Shown: positions 10,472 through 22,845, counted from the first letter of the stretch. The stretch is 64,000 nucleotides of DNA from Odontocerum albicorne (GCA_949825065.1 OX463842.1:29698672-29762671); one strand, 5' to 3'. Notes: generated from the sequence alone by a model not told the origin. Translations and numbers: made by a program.

Positions 10472-10685
10472 AGTAACTTACAGTTCGCTACCGTGCGTGT
10501 TGGAAATATAACCACACGTGAAAAGATACGTCAAGTGCGTGCGAGTATTGTTACCAGATGAACATTCAACCAAATTGGGCCCCCCTTTTTTCTTTATTTT
10601 GGATACCATTGGAAATAAAACAAGAAACCTCCAATGGAAGGCCAACGTCTTACCATCAAAGCCACGGTGGTCAGGATGCAAAAGA
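10472..10685 (-). repeat. SINE-1 copy, T2 tail
   Basis: On the minus strand the head ACCGTGGCTTTGATGGTAAG is the SINE-1 head, but it is followed by a different tail: TCTGGTAACAATACTCGC, TTCACGTGTGGTTATATTTC and GCGAACTGTAAGTTAC. The same tail occurs at 14345-14535 and 61890-62130. Confidence 0.65.
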
Positions 10686-10689
10686 TGAA

Positions 10690-11350
10690 ATAAATTAAAA
10701 GGTTTTGTATTAAAGTATGTTTTTTTTCAAGTGAAATATGTACATCTATTGATGGATTTATCATACTACGTTATTATGATGCAACAATTTCAAGATTGTG
10801 GACAGTCTGTCCTGAATAACACTAAGTCGTATTAGGATAGGCACGAGTACATTGTTTCCCCGCGTCATCCAAGATACCGTCAGCATGCGCCTCTTTTACC
10901 ACATCTTGAATGCATCCACATATTTTCTCATTTTTTACCGTCAATTTTCAGGTTTCCGTTCCCTATATAACTAAATTAGGGAGATTAGGGAATGCATTCA
11001 TATTCTTTGGTTGGTATAAACTGTTTATGAACTGCATTTCATAAATATCTTGCAATGATAATAAATTATATAACAGTGCCATAAATGTCCTTTATTTGTT
11101 GATGTACTAAAAATCACTTAAACATTTTAAATGTAACTTTCTACATTGTATTTTTTTTCAAATAATTCCATTTTTTCAATGTATAGAGTGCTAAAATATT
11201 TAATTTCTTTCTTACTGTATATATTTTTAATAAATTAATTTAAATTCAAGGGGCATCATAAGTGGCATTCAAAGAGCATCAAAGAACCTCGAAAGCTAAA
11301 CATACATTATTTTAAGAAATGAAGGTATATATTATCGTATTCAATACTTC
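10690..11350. other. No recognisable feature
   Basis: AT-rich; slightly GC-richer at 10855-10915 but stops interrupt all frames. Confidence 0.45.
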
Positions 11351-11355
11351 ATGTT

Positions 11356-11533
11356 TACAATAGAACCTGACGGGTTTATTGTCATTGGGCAATCGCTTCT
11401 AAACAACCAAAAACATGTTAAAGAGGCTTTAAATGAAAACTAGACGGAATCTTTTTTTAAACATTGTGGGTTTCAACGGGAATTGAACCGAAACCTGTGG
11501 GTAGGAAGACAGACATCTTATTGAATGGACCAT
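11356..11533 (-). repeat. SINE-1 copy, T1 tail
   Basis: Minus-strand head with GGTTTCGGTTCAATTCCCG (box B) and tail ending near CAATAAACCCGTCAGG. Near full length. Confidence 0.65.
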
Positions 11534-11539
11534 GGATGT

Positions 11540-12440
11540 TAATACTAGTATTCCCTAAAAGCTTAGTGGCCGCGCAGCTCTTGACATGTTACATAGAATT
11601 CCGCGCGTTACATAGAATTCTTCGTGCATCATTCTGACAAAATAAATAAACATGTTCTCTGATTTATCCGATTTTTTTGGAAACATTTCTTTATTTAAAC
11701 TTTAGTGTTAATATATAGGCATCTACTCACTACTCTAAATTTTAGAATAACATATGTAAAGTTTTGACTAAGTAAATTATCTTACAGCGTGCGAAAAAAA
11801 GACGGTTAAAGCTTTGTCGCGCAGAAATATTTTATTCCATGCAGCAAGTGAAAAAATAGAGGGAACATAGGTCATACCCCATTATATTTGTGATACGTTT
11901 TTATTACTCAATCTAGCTTTATGTTAAATATAATGTTATTTTCATAAAATAAATACAATTACTATATTGAATTTGTGATGTAAAATGGATTGAACATTTA
12001 TATTTTATCACCTTTGAACAAATTGTTCAACAAAAATTTGTGAAATAAACATCTTGAAAATAATAAGTATCTTAACCTTTAACCTCTACATTTCATATTT
12101 TGTATAATAATAATTTTTATAATAATAATATATTCCAGCCGAATAGTTGGTTTTATGAATGTGATTTCAAAACGACCAAAGTTCGAGTATTACTTGTCGA
12201 AGCAGTAAATTAGAAATAAATTATTCGTACACTCGAACATTAAATTTTATTCAATGGAAAGCGTATATAGGAATTGTAAATTTATTTAAAAAAATATTGT
12301 GCCTTCAAATATACCGAAAAAACCGATCCATACTCATAATGTGGTCGATATGTTTTAAATTATTTTTACGCATTTCATATCAAGTGCTGTATTTTATTTG
12401 ATCTTATTTTAACAATACTTATGAAATTGCTATATTTACA
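11540..12440. other. No recognisable feature apart from a short direct repeat
   Basis: GTTACATAGAATTC is repeated at about 11590 and 11611. The rest is AT-rich with stops in every frame. Confidence 0.45.
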
Positions 12441-12449
12441 GTAAACCTA

Positions 12450-12510
12450 CCATTTACGCGGGTTTATTGGTTCCAGGAAAACAGCGCGTAAATGAAACCC
12501 GTGGTAATGG
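12450..12510. repeat. Inverted-repeat hairpin with two alternative pairings
   Basis: CATTTACGCG at 12451 is perfectly complementary to CGCGTAAATG at 12485. CCATTTACGCGGGTTT also pairs 13 of 16 with AAACCCGTGGTAATGG at 12495-12510. It may be a fragment of a small hairpin-type transposable element. Confidence 0.5.
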
Positions 12511-12519
12511 AGTAATTGA

Positions 12520-13190
12520 ATGTTATGTAAAATATATGATCTTTTACATATTTCCAGATATTCTATTCTGAATTATATCCAAAGCTTTATTTATTTTTTA
12601 ATTATTCTATTTAGTTAAAATCTTAAGAAAAAAATATAATTTGGATGAAGTATGTCTTTGGAGGTTTTTGTCCTTTTTTCTTGGACAGCTCGATTGGACT
12701 GATATAGAGAACCATTAACACAATTTCTAGGTCGGTTTTTTTAATATCATTATGTCTCATCACTAGACTTAGTTAAAAAAAATGCAATGCGCATTAGTGT
12801 TAATTAAATTTACAATAAATAAGAATTATAATGGCAGAAGCGAAGTATATATGAAGAGACAAGGCATACTCGTATTTGTTCTCCTTGTTTACCTTGTGTA
12901 TTATTTTATTGTATTTAAATATAATAAGTGAAGTAGGAATATTCAAACACAATTAAGTTTCTTAATGGGATGTTTCAATTGTACCTTTCGAATCTGTGTC
13001 AGAAATGTTCCTTTCGAGAGGAATATAACTTTGAGATCGATTTCATCTTCATTCAATAAATTGATTGTTCCGAATTGATTTCATAGGGCGGGATATTATA
13101 ATGAGAAGGCTTTTGACGTTGCTTGTCCTGTAGTGTGCAATGGGTCTGCCTGTAAGTGTTATACCTGTAAATACATGGGTGAACAGTTTG
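12520..13190. other. No recognisable feature
   Basis: AT-rich, one octamer at 12867. Nothing supported. Confidence 0.4.
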
Positions 13191-13500
13191 GGGAAGCACT
13201 TTGAGACTTTATGATTAGAAAGGAACATTACGCTTTATTTAAAGTCGAATGTATTACTTTCACATATCGGAAGATCTATAAAGGTTTCTTTGTAATTCGT
13301 CCTGCCTTAGTAAGTTATATGTGGTTCCTTACTAAATATGTTTCACCACCTTCCTATTCTTACACTCAACTTGTGTGTTATTATTTTGTAATATTTTTAA
13401 TCTTTTAAATATAGTGGGTTTGAATTCCGAGTCCCTGAGGAGAGTCTACCCTCTAAATGGTGCTTTATAAATTGTTATTTTTATCATTATTATTACAATG
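13190..13500 (+). pseudogene. LINE-C 3' end
   Basis: GGGGAAGCACTTTGAGAC resembles the coding end seen at 9165, followed by the shared 3' untranslated block CGGAAGATCTATAAAGGT. It ends with CCCTGAGGAGAGTCTACCCT, TGGTGCTTTATAAATTG and a TTAT-rich tail, as at 39300-39360. The element is 5'-truncated and non-coding. Confidence 0.55.
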
Positions 13501-13782
13501 CTCCTACCGTTATTGTATAGAAATTGGTATTTTTGAATACCTAAAAAAATGTAAAAGCTGTAAGTAGTGAATAAAATAATTTTTCTGTTTCCAAGACGGC
13601 CTGGTTTGTTGAAAGAAATGTATGTATAACAAAAAGCTCTCCACATGTATCATGTACGAGTATAACCGTGTACACAAGATAATATTAATAAATAAATTTG
13701 AATTTACCTCAATTTTTAACCTAAGATTAAATTCGAAAATTAAAAAAAAAAAAGTCAAGTAAAGAGACAATAACCCTTTTAA

Positions 13783-13911
13783 AATGTTTTCTTTTACGAT
13801 GAAACGAGCGTTACCCATAGCAAATACCATGCGGTTAAGAATGGCCAAAAGAGTTTTCGAGAAGCAATTAACTCCCGCAGTAAAAGAACCTCAAAGGACG
13901 CCGGCTATGTG
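13783..13911 (+). CDS. Short coding-like frame, unrecognised
   Basis: From ATG 13783 an open frame of 42 codons reads MFSFTMKRALPIANTMRLRM and ends PQRTPAM before TGA. Its composition is more codon-like and GC-rich than its surroundings, and a possible donor (GCA followed by GTAAAA) lies inside. It could be a small exon, a degraded element or chance. I do not recognise the peptide. Confidence 0.2.
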
Positions 13912-14344
13912 AAGTGCTCCTAATTAAATCTCAAAAGTAACAAAAATATATTTTTAACACTTTTACCTATACCCTCTGTTGTCTGGCATTTTCAATAAAA
14001 TGAATACAATCGACTCAAGGTGCGGATGTTAAAATATTTACAAGCCAAGTGCCCGGGCAGAGAATTGAAAAGGTTTTCTCAAGTGTTTCATAAATATATA
14101 AGTGCTTCTAAATCGTTTTTTGGCTTTTTCAAGTGGTCATATGTAAGGGTTCTCTATTTACCTCTATCCCTTTCGATATCTCCGATTTAAACGAAATGTT
14201 TAGAATTGAACGGTAAAAAATAGTGTTATATGTTCTATAAATATGACAAGAAAAAGAAGGTAAAAATTGTGGAAATAAATGATTTATGAGCATGGTGATA
14301 TACTCGTATGTCAAGACTAAATTATAAGAATATCTTAATGTTTT

Positions 14345-14535
14345 CTTGTACCTAATTGGTAAGACGATTGACTTCCACTTGGGAGTTTCGGGTTTGATTT
14401 TCGAAGGTACCCAAAAATACTGTAAAAAAGGGTTCCGGTTTGATTGTTTGACGCGTTGATAGTGAATAAGTTTTGTTGCGTCTTCACATGTGGTAGTATT
14501 TCAAAAACATTCGATGACGAACTGTGAGTTCTGTA
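14345..14535 (+). repeat. SINE-1 copy, T2 tail
   Basis: Head with TAATTGGTAAGACGATTGAC and TTTCGGGTTTGATTTTCG, then a T2 tail: TTCACATGTGGTAGTATTTC and GACGAACTGTGAG, matching the reverse complement of 10472-10685. Confidence 0.65.
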
Positions 14536-14819
14536 CCTAGTCCAGTATTTTCTACAAATATTTTGAAGTCATTATTTTAAACGATATGGTTATCGACGTG
14601 CTCCGGTTATATTATTTAATAGACTTTAATATTTTGTATTTTTTAAATCTATAATATAATCATTAATAGTTTGAAGATGACATTTGTAAAAACGAAAGAA
14701 TTAAAAGGATTTGATTATATATGTGAACGTGAAAAGCAATAAAATCCTTTATTATGTTACAAAAGTGATTTAAATACAAAACCTTTGAATCGAAGGTCCC
14801 TATACTAACAAACCACGGA

Positions 14820-15045
14820 TATTATAAATACATACATACGCTCAAGCCATGACCCTTTTGGAGAAGGCAGAAGAGATAGATCACCATACTTTTCAACTCA
14901 CGCACAAAAAATTTTCTTTGACTATACACTCTTCGGTTTCTCATACTTCTAACCTTTCTTCCAGTTAAAATTACTCCAACTAATGTTTTTCCATTTTTTT
15001 GGTCAACATTTACCTCGAATTTACCTATAAGAATTTCAGACACAT
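14820..15045 (-). pseudogene. Possible LINE 3' end with short-repeat tail
   Basis: A minus-strand frame of 73 codons ends CLLQKGHGLSVCMYL. The underlying DNA ends in GTATGTATGTATTTAT, like the ATAC-type tails of the LINE-B fragments. No diagnostic reverse-transcriptase motif is present, so this is tentative. Confidence 0.25.
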
Positions 15046-15049
15046 ACTA

Positions 15050-15795
15050 ACATATGTATATTATATTACTTTTGTCTTTTGTAACTCATTCTCTCAATGT
15101 GTCCGAATCATCTCAGGATTCCTTCCTAATTTCTACTTACGAGTATAACATTCACCTCTAGCAAAAATATATGTTTTATTCAATCATTACGTACTTTATC
15201 ATACATTTTTAGACCAGATATGTCCAACAAAGGTATGTAATTTGAATATACGAGTATTTTGACAATATTCAGACTTTGCTTCCATATATTATGGAAATTG
15301 TTGTGTTATTATATCTTAAGGATAACGACATCATCAAGGATGCACATATTATTCCCCATACAAAAAAGAATGTCGAATATAATTCGAATACACCCTGTTT
15401 AAATTTAAATCCTAAATAATTGTACTTTACACTCTATTTCAGGTTATTTTAAAGCGATAAAATGTTACAATAAAACATTAACAACTTTTCTATTCTCCTA
15501 TCTTAAAGATAACCATATGTTGAAGACGTTCACTCAGAAGACGACTTGAATAACTTTCAAATAAAACCTTAACCAAACATATCAACAGTCAGTGTGTGGT
15601 CCTGTCTCCATTTCTCAACTGTGATTAAGTGCGCCCATAAAGTGGTTTGACTAACACCGTGGTGTTCATTTCATTTATTGTTTGAGTATTTAAACGCTCT
15701 TGAATAATCAAAAGGGTTATCCCACATACCGATAATCTAAATCGAAAACGTGCAAAATTAAAATTTAATATGATAATGATTAAGAAGAGTGAAAA
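15050..15795. other. No recognisable feature
   Basis: AT-rich, octamers at 15138 and 15249. No coding frame or family match. Confidence 0.4.
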
Positions 15796-15799
15796 TTAA

Positions 15800-15925
15800 A
15801 GTGATTACATTTCGCACACGTCTCGCGTGATCTATTGATGTTACCAGACGAACTCTCGAAGTATACTGGCACTTTTTTTTTGTATATCATTTGAAATCAA
15901 ACCCTAAAGTCAGTTGAACTACAGG
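15800..15925 (-). repeat. SINE-1 T2 copy, degraded
   Basis: Minus strand: GGGTTTGATTTC (box B), GAGTTCGTCTGGTAACATC and CACGCGAGACGTGTGCG, matching the T2 layout at 10472. The head is eroded. Confidence 0.45.
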
Positions 15926-16045
15926 ATGTCGAAAAAAATGTATCCACAATTTTAATGATTATAAATTCTGTATTTATTAGCATACAGCCCCCTTTCAACG
16001 TTTACAATAAACTACACTAATGTATTTTTTATACTTAGCGCCTGT

Positions 16046-16117
16046 TTTCAAACTGATGACCATTTTCAAACTGATAACCATTTTCAAACTGGTGACCATT
16101 TTCAAACTGATTCGCCT
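16046..16117 (+). repeat. 18-bp tandem repeat, four units
   Basis: The unit TTTCAAACTGATGACCAT starts at 16046, 16064, 16082 and 16100, with the last unit diverging. Because 18 is a multiple of three, both strands stay open (91 and 124 codons), but I see nothing else to support a gene. Confidence 0.8.
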
Positions 16118-16436
16118 ACTAGACATACTGCCAGATGAATTAGATATAAGTTTGAAGCAGGTGGAACTGTTCAGAATGTCCAAAATAACGTTCCGGAAGA
16201 CCAAGAACATCGACGAACGCTCCCGTGGAAGAAAAGGTGTTGGAAACGTATCGTCAAAATATAAGAACATTTATACGGCCGGCTTCTCGGTGTTTGCACT
16301 TCTACCGCGTTTTCGTATTTTCAGTAGCACTTCAAAAGAAACTTTCTTTGTTCAAAACTTAGTCTGGTTTCAGCCATTATTTCTCAAAGGTTAAATCTAA
16401 AACAAAAAAAAAACAGTAAGCTACCAGCTATTAAAG

Positions 16437-16525
16437 TGTGGATACATTGTTTTGCGACACCCGTTTGGATACACTGTTTTCCAACACCCATGTGGATATA
16501 TTTTTTAGTGACATCCTATATTTGA
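16437..16525 (+). repeat. 27-bp tandem repeat, three units
   Basis: Units contain GGATACATTGTTTTGCGACA and variants at a 27-base spacing (peptide echo DTLFCDTRL / DTLFSNTHV / DIFFSD). It lies 320 bases from the 18-bp repeat, and both periods are multiples of three. It could reflect a decayed repetitive coding region or chance. Confidence 0.6.
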
Positions 16526-16529
16526 GTCA

Positions 16530-17560
16530 CTCCTATTTGAGCAACATGTATAATCTTTATGTTAAAATTACCTTATGTTCCCTCCTGAATATCTTTTGTC
16601 CCTTAATAATCCAAATTTTAGGCGATATTTTCAAAATTTATTTCTGATAACGACATCTATATTTAAATTTATTAAAAAATGAGAATACTGTATTCGTAAA
16701 ATTTACCATTAAAAAGGCACAAAGAACTCCCCGCAGGGTGAATTGCCTAAATAAAAAAAAACGAAAGGACAAGTGGAAAATAGACCTGTCACCAAATAGA
16801 TCAAAGAAGAGTTTGCCAATGTTTAATACGTTGTTCCATATTGTTGAACATTTTTAGAAATTCCTCATGCTTAAACGCGTGTTGTGTTTTACCTCTTCGA
16901 TAGATTATTATGTGTTGTGTTTTACCTGTTCACTAGACTAGCAAAATAACACAAGTCTTCAGCTTGGTTATAAGCAGTTTTGTTAAACTAAATGAAAAAA
17001 TAAAAGGTGTAAGAATATAAAAAAGGAGGACCAAAATTATTGAGCAAAATTTCTCCTCGTAATATGATATTCCAGTCAAGGCAGTGTGGAACTTATTTAA
17101 AAAAGGTTTTAGTAAATAAAATATAAATCTTCCGGGATGCTCCAATTGATATGATCTTGAAGGTTGTGGAAAAACATGACGATATGTGGATTTATCTGAC
17201 ACATTGAAAAATGATTAGAAATCAAACATCAATAGATAAAGAAAAATGAAGGAAAGGGTTTTTGTGATTTAGCGCAATCAAGTTATTCATCAGTTGAAGT
17301 TACTCTTTTTATTATTGATATTTCAATATCATTATATTGAGACAGTTGAAATTGTTTAACGCCTGTAGTTGATTTGCTGTTAAGTGTTTCATTTTAGGGC
17401 ATTTTAAATTATTAAATGTGCGTATATAAATTAAAAGGTTTTAATTAGAACGTGTACGAGTACATACTAAAAGGATCCGAATGAAGAATTACATTTTTTA
17501 ATTACTAAAAGGTACTCGTATACCGTCTTTTCATATCTTCAAATTCCGTAAATAAATTTC
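16530..17560. other. No recognisable feature
   Basis: AT-rich; octamers at 17455 and 17513. TGTTGTGTTTTACCT occurs twice near 16880 and 16912. Confidence 0.4.
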
Positions 17561-17789
17561 CATACAAATTTTTCAAAATCAATGTTATGTGTTCTTTATC
17601 TGCCTTAAAATATTTTTTTTCAGATCATGAACTGTCCCTCCGATCAGGTGCCAATATCTTTTGTTTTCAACGCGCAATACATCATTCTGCACATCACATT
17701 TTACGGTTCTCTCTGCTTCACTTTGAAATAATCTTCATAGCTCAATCAGAAATGCTACATCGATATAATTTTTTTAATAAAAAACTAAA

Positions 17790-18030
17790 AAATATTTTTT
17801 TATCTCAAAATTTCCTCGTCTCTCATACAATTCCTATTTTCCTTGACATTTATCTTTTGTTTTAATTTTCGTTACTTATATTGAAATATTATTTTACAAA
17901 GTTTAGTACACGGATACGGACACCGAAAATCATTTTGACACAAAAGCTGGTTGATTGGAAGAAATTGCTTAAAAGCAATGAACCAGCTAGATTTATTTGC
18001 ATGAAAGTTTTAAACTTATTTCGAGGTACC
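17790..18030 (+). repeat. Dispersed repeat R7, copy 1
   Basis: Aligns with 30880-31140: TTTTGTTTTAATTTTCGTTAC, AATATTATTTTAC, ACGGATACGGACACCGA and AAAGCTGGTTGATTGGAAG. Not coding; family unknown. Confidence 0.55.
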
Positions 18031-18085
18031 ACTTGGAATTTTGAATATTTTAACAAATTAGAAGATTGCAATATTTTTTATATTT

Positions 18086-18128
18086 GTATCCATCTATCGC
18101 ATTATTATTTAATGCGATGTATAGATAC
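18086..18128. repeat. Strong imperfect hairpin
   Basis: GTATCCATCTATCGCATT and AATGCGATGTATAGATAC form an inverted repeat with 16 of 18 pairs and a short AT loop. It is not part of R7 as aligned. It could be a small structural element or a palindromic duplication. Confidence 0.6.
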
Positions 18129-18339
18129 AGGTGATCATTAAGAAAGAAAACATTACAATAATTTATGATAATATAACACTTGAAGAAGATAAAATCATAA
18201 TAATTGTTAACGTCTTTCCTCTGAAGCGTTATGTTTATAAAGAATTTCAATTGAATTTCATTGGGCTGTGAAAACCTCTATCTCCAAAAATTAAATAAAT
18301 AAAGAAGTTAAAATAAACATAATTATTAAAATATTAATT

Positions 18340-18790
18340 GTTCCTCATGACTGAGGATCGTGATCTATGGGATGTTGGTGGGATGCAGGTCGCAACAACA
18401 CGTCTCAGCTCCTTTCGTCTCTAGCCGTTTGCATTGTAGTGTACGAGTACATGCTTCCTCTAGTCAATTCCTTTGCCTAATCATTGCATCTTGTTGGCGC
18501 TCTGCCTTTTTTCCTGGCATATTTCTCATGACCATCAATTTCTCCAAATTATCTGGGTCACATCCGGAAATGTGTTCAAAGAACCGTTATATACGCTGGA
18601 AACGTATTTAGGACAGTCATACCGTTATATTTAAGTCCTGAAGTGTGGAAATGTTCGTTCTTTTGATGGCCCATGGGATTCTCATCACCCGACGCCAACA
18701 CTGCGTTTCAAAGCAATTGGTTCTTATGGTTTCTCGGATTTTTATTGTTCATGTATTGTATTTTGTCCATATTTAAAAAAAAACGTTTAA
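18340..18790 (-). pseudogene. LINE-A (RTE-like) C-terminal part
   Basis: Minus-strand translation gives pieces, over shifted frames, that match RTE-like ORFs: an RIPWA-type segment, THFRM, LEKLMVMR-like wording, GKKAERQQDAMIRQRN and ASCIPPT-type ends. In intact relatives these read as IPWT..., FGH..., LEKLIV and GRSPTRW. Several frameshifts and stops are present. It is the same family as 33945-35150 and 41700-42200. Confidence 0.55.
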
Positions 18791-18799
18791 AATAAAACT

Positions 18800-19930
18800 A
18801 TTGGTTTATCTTTAGCAATCAGATTATTTATTTTTAATATTCAATCATAAATGAAATAGAGGGTGTTAGACATCATATTTACAGAACTTAGGGATTTGTT
18901 TATAATAAACTATTAAATTTAATCCAAAAAACTTTGTTCGGCTATCACAACATAGCGTAATCAATCAAGCTGACATGTTCCATGGAATACGATGATACAT
19001 CAGTATCGCATCGCATCGCATCGCATACAAGAAACTACTAAGCCACTTACTTATCGGCTACTATTTTACCAAGGCGAGCTAAACAATACATGATTCGTTA
19101 TTCAATGGGCGCATCCCGACCTAACGAACAATATTCGACATTTTAACACGTGTAGAGGTAAGTTTGAGGAATATTATCACGATTCACCTTAATATATTTA
19201 TTTTTATTATACAAGATATTAGTAAACATATGTTACGTATGAAAAACATTATAATCTGAAACGTGATATTGCTAATTAGATGTTATATGTTAAGAATTAA
19301 AAAAAAACTACGCAATTACCTGTATTTTATTCGATATTTTTACGTCAATATTTTCGTTTGAATGGTTCCGGTCCAGATTACAATACAATTTTCACAGAAC
19401 ACAGTTACGAGTAAAATCAAAATCAGGTCAAGGAAAAGCTTCGCTTCCATCTTTCCACGTGCTGAGTCAGAGTCTCGAAGTTATATCGCTCATCTTTTCT
19501 GTGTATCCATAGTGTCATTTTTTTCTTGAACACTCGCGGTTCATTTAAGTCATAATTCTAGAGAAATTGTGACATTGCTTCTGTGCTAGAGAGGTTCTCG
19601 GAAGGGCCAAATTAAAATATGTTCCTGCACAATACTATTTATCATATTTCTACGCGAATTGCTTCTTTTTGAAGTTTTTCATTTGTGCTGGAAATATATT
19701 AGTAAATATTATGTAAGATTAAAATAATCTTATATTTCGTTCATCAGTTCTTGATCGTGAGACTAAACCGGTAAAATAATGGCGGCAATTATATTGTTTG
19801 CGCTTGCTAACAGTATACGTTCGAAGTAAGCGTATTTCTAATTTGATTATTTTCATTGCTCATTAATTGACACTTAGTACATTATTTATCACTTAATATA
19901 CAATTATTCAGTCTTCCAGTCTTGTTTTAA
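18800..19930. other. Intergenic DNA with a 5-bp microsatellite
   Basis: A pure (CGCAT)4-type run lies at about 19004-19026. The stretch 19430-19600 is somewhat GC-richer, but I find no open frame or match. Confidence 0.45.
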
Positions 19931-19934
19931 GTTA

Positions 19935-20025
19935 AAGAAGTCTTAAGATTGGAAACCAGGCATCTTACCAACCTCCCTAGTCGGTGAATAGATGTCTTAC
20001 CAACTAGGCCATAAAAGTCGTTATA
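19935..20025 (-). repeat. SINE-1 head fragment, duplicated
   Basis: Two tRNA-like head pieces lie side by side on the minus strand, each with GGTAAGA(C/T)(G/A) wording. The tail is absent. Confidence 0.45.
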
Positions 20026-20607
20026 AATCTAAGTTGTTCTTTCAAAAAACTATAAATTCTATTTTCGTGCTTAAAATACCCAAACACACAATAAATTTTC
20101 AATAAGATATTTTTTCGATGTACTTGGTAAAAACGTTTGAAATGATTAAGGATATCTTCCTGCTTTAACGCACATCATTTGATAGTTAAACGAGTACGTC
20201 TGAATAAATTTGTTTGCTTTTTGAAATTATAAATAAGGCATAAATCAATAAGTTCATAATCAATGTAATATGTAAATCACGAAATGTTCATGTTTGCAAT
20301 GCAAATTTACTTCCTGGTTTCGAGAGTGCAGCGCTTTGATTGCCATTATTATTATTCGATAAACCTCAGCCCCATTCATATTGCTACTCGTAGGTAAATA
20401 TTTGTGGTAATATTTTATGAGCTTATAATGCTGTCGATTTAATATTCTCTATCAATCAATTCTCCGCTCTCGATTCGGTAAACTAACTTCTAACATAGGT
20501 TACTGGGAGCGCTAATTGGGAAAATTGACTTCACATTTATAATATTTCAGTATAAGTAAAGAAATGATATTAGTACAGAATATAATTTCTCTTGAGATAC
20601 TATGAGA

Positions 20608-20765
20608 ATGACTTCCATGGGCTAGTTGATATAACATCAGTCTTCCAACGGGAGGGGGGTGGGGATTACGGGTTAGAAACATGACTTCTTTTTAAAAGTT
20701 GGAAGAGATTACCACGTAACAATAAGCCCACCAGGTTGTACTGTATACAATGAAAGTGTAAAAAA
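20608..20765 (+). repeat. SINE-1 copy, T1 tail
   Basis: Head remnant GGGCTAGTTGATATAACATC, then the T1 tail GGAAGAGATTACCACGTAAC and CCCACCAGGTTGTACTG. Confidence 0.6.
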
Positions 20766-20769
20766 ATTA

Positions 20770-22315
20770 TAGAAATTAATGTCTAGTTTTTTATCAAGAT
20801 ATCTTTTAAGTAATTATACGAGTATCTCTCTTGAAAAACTTCACTTTAAAAAAGTTATAAATATGAGACGAATAAACTTTTTAGATCTTAAATGATGACA
20901 GATCTTTAGAGCGGCGGGTTTTATCGTATATAAAATAATTTATTTAGATTACTGAGAAATATACGAATAATAAATTGGTGTTTTTTGGAGGCTTTTAAAG
21001 TTTACCCTCTTAATTGAATTTTATTTTTAATGGTGCCCTTATAGATAAAAAAATCATTTGCTGAGAAAAACTACACGTACATGTATTATGTTGTCAGGAA
21101 AAAGCTAGAGAGAAAAACTTTGTCTCTAGCTCAAAATGACGCTGTTAATGCATAGTTTTTTGTTGGACTAATTAAGATAAATAGTGGAGTATAAGAAAAA
21201 ATGTTAACGCAATAGGGTCAAGCGCTTAAGAAAGTTACGACGCCTAATTATAACTCTTTCTCTTTAAATTTTACTGGAGATATTTGGATCATTTCTGACC
21301 CATCATAGTCATCAGTATAAACCTTTCTACTGTAGGCTTTCTAATTTATTTTCGTTATAGTTGGGTCCCTTACGCATTGTTCAAAGGAAGTCTTTGTTTG
21401 TAATCCTTTTCAGTGTCCTTGTTAGTCCTTTTATCTCGAAGGATGCGGGCACATCTTTGTTTAATATTTCAATTGGAAAGTTTATTTTGAAAGTAAATGT
21501 GCTAACTTTGTATAAACATACTCGGAATATGCAATTTACCTCTTACGATGTTATTCTACAGAAGTAGCTATTTTTTATTCTTCTTCTTGAATAATGCCCG
21601 TGAATTTCTATATAAAGTGTCAAATGGTGAGGTACTTAATTAAAACGTATTTTAGAAAATAAAAATTCAAAATATTCATGATTTTTTTTCCCAGAAGTAT
21701 GTTTTTATAAAACAGGAAAACAAAACTATTTTTCCTTCTCCTTCAGCACACATATGATAAATTTTAAAATAACTAGAGCGATCCCAAAATTTTAACCCAT
21801 AGACTACCGAGAATTGTCACTGGAATTATTTAAAAAAAAAGTTTTTCCACATATATTCATAAAGTTTTCAATTTTGCACGTGACGTATTTGTATTATAAT
21901 AAAATAATCAATTTTCCTAATCCTAACAAAAATAAAAATTATGAAATTTTAATCGATTTAATAATCCAGTAATTAACACTGTATTAAGAAATTAAATATT
22001 GTTTGTCGTGACCCAATAAAGTATTTAAGGTTCGTATTATTTACTCACCGAATAGCGTAAATTTAAAAAACAATAGATCTTTGATCAATATATGATACAT
22101 GTATAAACAAGTATTATATTTTATTTTACCGAGTTGTAAATAATGCTAAAACTGTCAATAAAAAGGTCAGTCATGAAATAAGATAATGAGAAACTTAACA
22201 AAAAAACAGTTATTAATTGAAGATTTAACAATAGATTTTTAAGGACTAAGGATCTTCCACAAAGCTTTTGATTGATAATTTTTGGTGGAACTCCTTAATA
22301 TAAAAATCGTGAAAA
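20770..22315. other. No recognisable feature
   Basis: About 1.5 kb of AT-rich sequence. The 68-codon frame near 21361 lacks an ATG start context and any known motif, so I do not call it. Confidence 0.45.
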
Positions 22316-22319
22316 ACAC

Positions 22320-22845
22320 CCGGTGTCCTTGCAGTTGGGCTCGCCCTATATTAGTGGGTTGTTTCTCGGCCGGGAAAATGCTGTGAGATGAGCCCGGATT
22401 CAAATGTCTTCTATCTTAAATGTATTTTTTGCAGTTTTTTTTTAGATAAATTTGCGATTTCGGAATGAATTTATATATGTACACATTATGTTGCTGTCAA
22501 AGAACCTATATTTATTTGTTTGAGTTAATCTGAGGTGGTATTTATAGATTAATTTAAAAAAAAATTCTGCCCATTATTTATTTTCAGTTTTTTTTCTTCT
22601 TAACCTACATGTGCAAGGGTGTGGGCTGGAAATCATTTGGTGTTCTCCCGGCTGGCCTCGCCTTATATTGGTGGGGTGTATCTTGACCCGGGTGATGTTA
22701 TGAGATGAGCCAAGACCTTTTGATACCTCCTGTCTTAAATATATTTTTTTACTATTTATGTGTTTTTGGAATGTATTAAAATATAGTATGTATGTTACAT
22801 ACTATGTTGCTATCAATAAACTCTATTTATACACAAAAAAAAAAT
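22320..22845 (+). repeat. R8: two tandem LINE-like 3' ends, about 317 bp apart
   Basis: TCGCCCTATATTAGTGGG at 22341 and TCGCCTTATATTGGTGGG at 22658 open two related units. Both continue through GATGAGCC, TCTTAAATRTATTTTTT and TGTTGCTRTCAA. The second ends CAATAAACTCTATTTATACA followed by A10. A polyadenylation signal plus an A-tail suggests a poly(A)-type LINE 3' end duplicated in tandem. Confidence 0.6.

Noticed and set aside
16020..16394. 124-codon frame with an FKLxTI repeat
   Set aside because: Openness is explained by the 18-bp tandem repeat; no domain and an equally open opposite strand.
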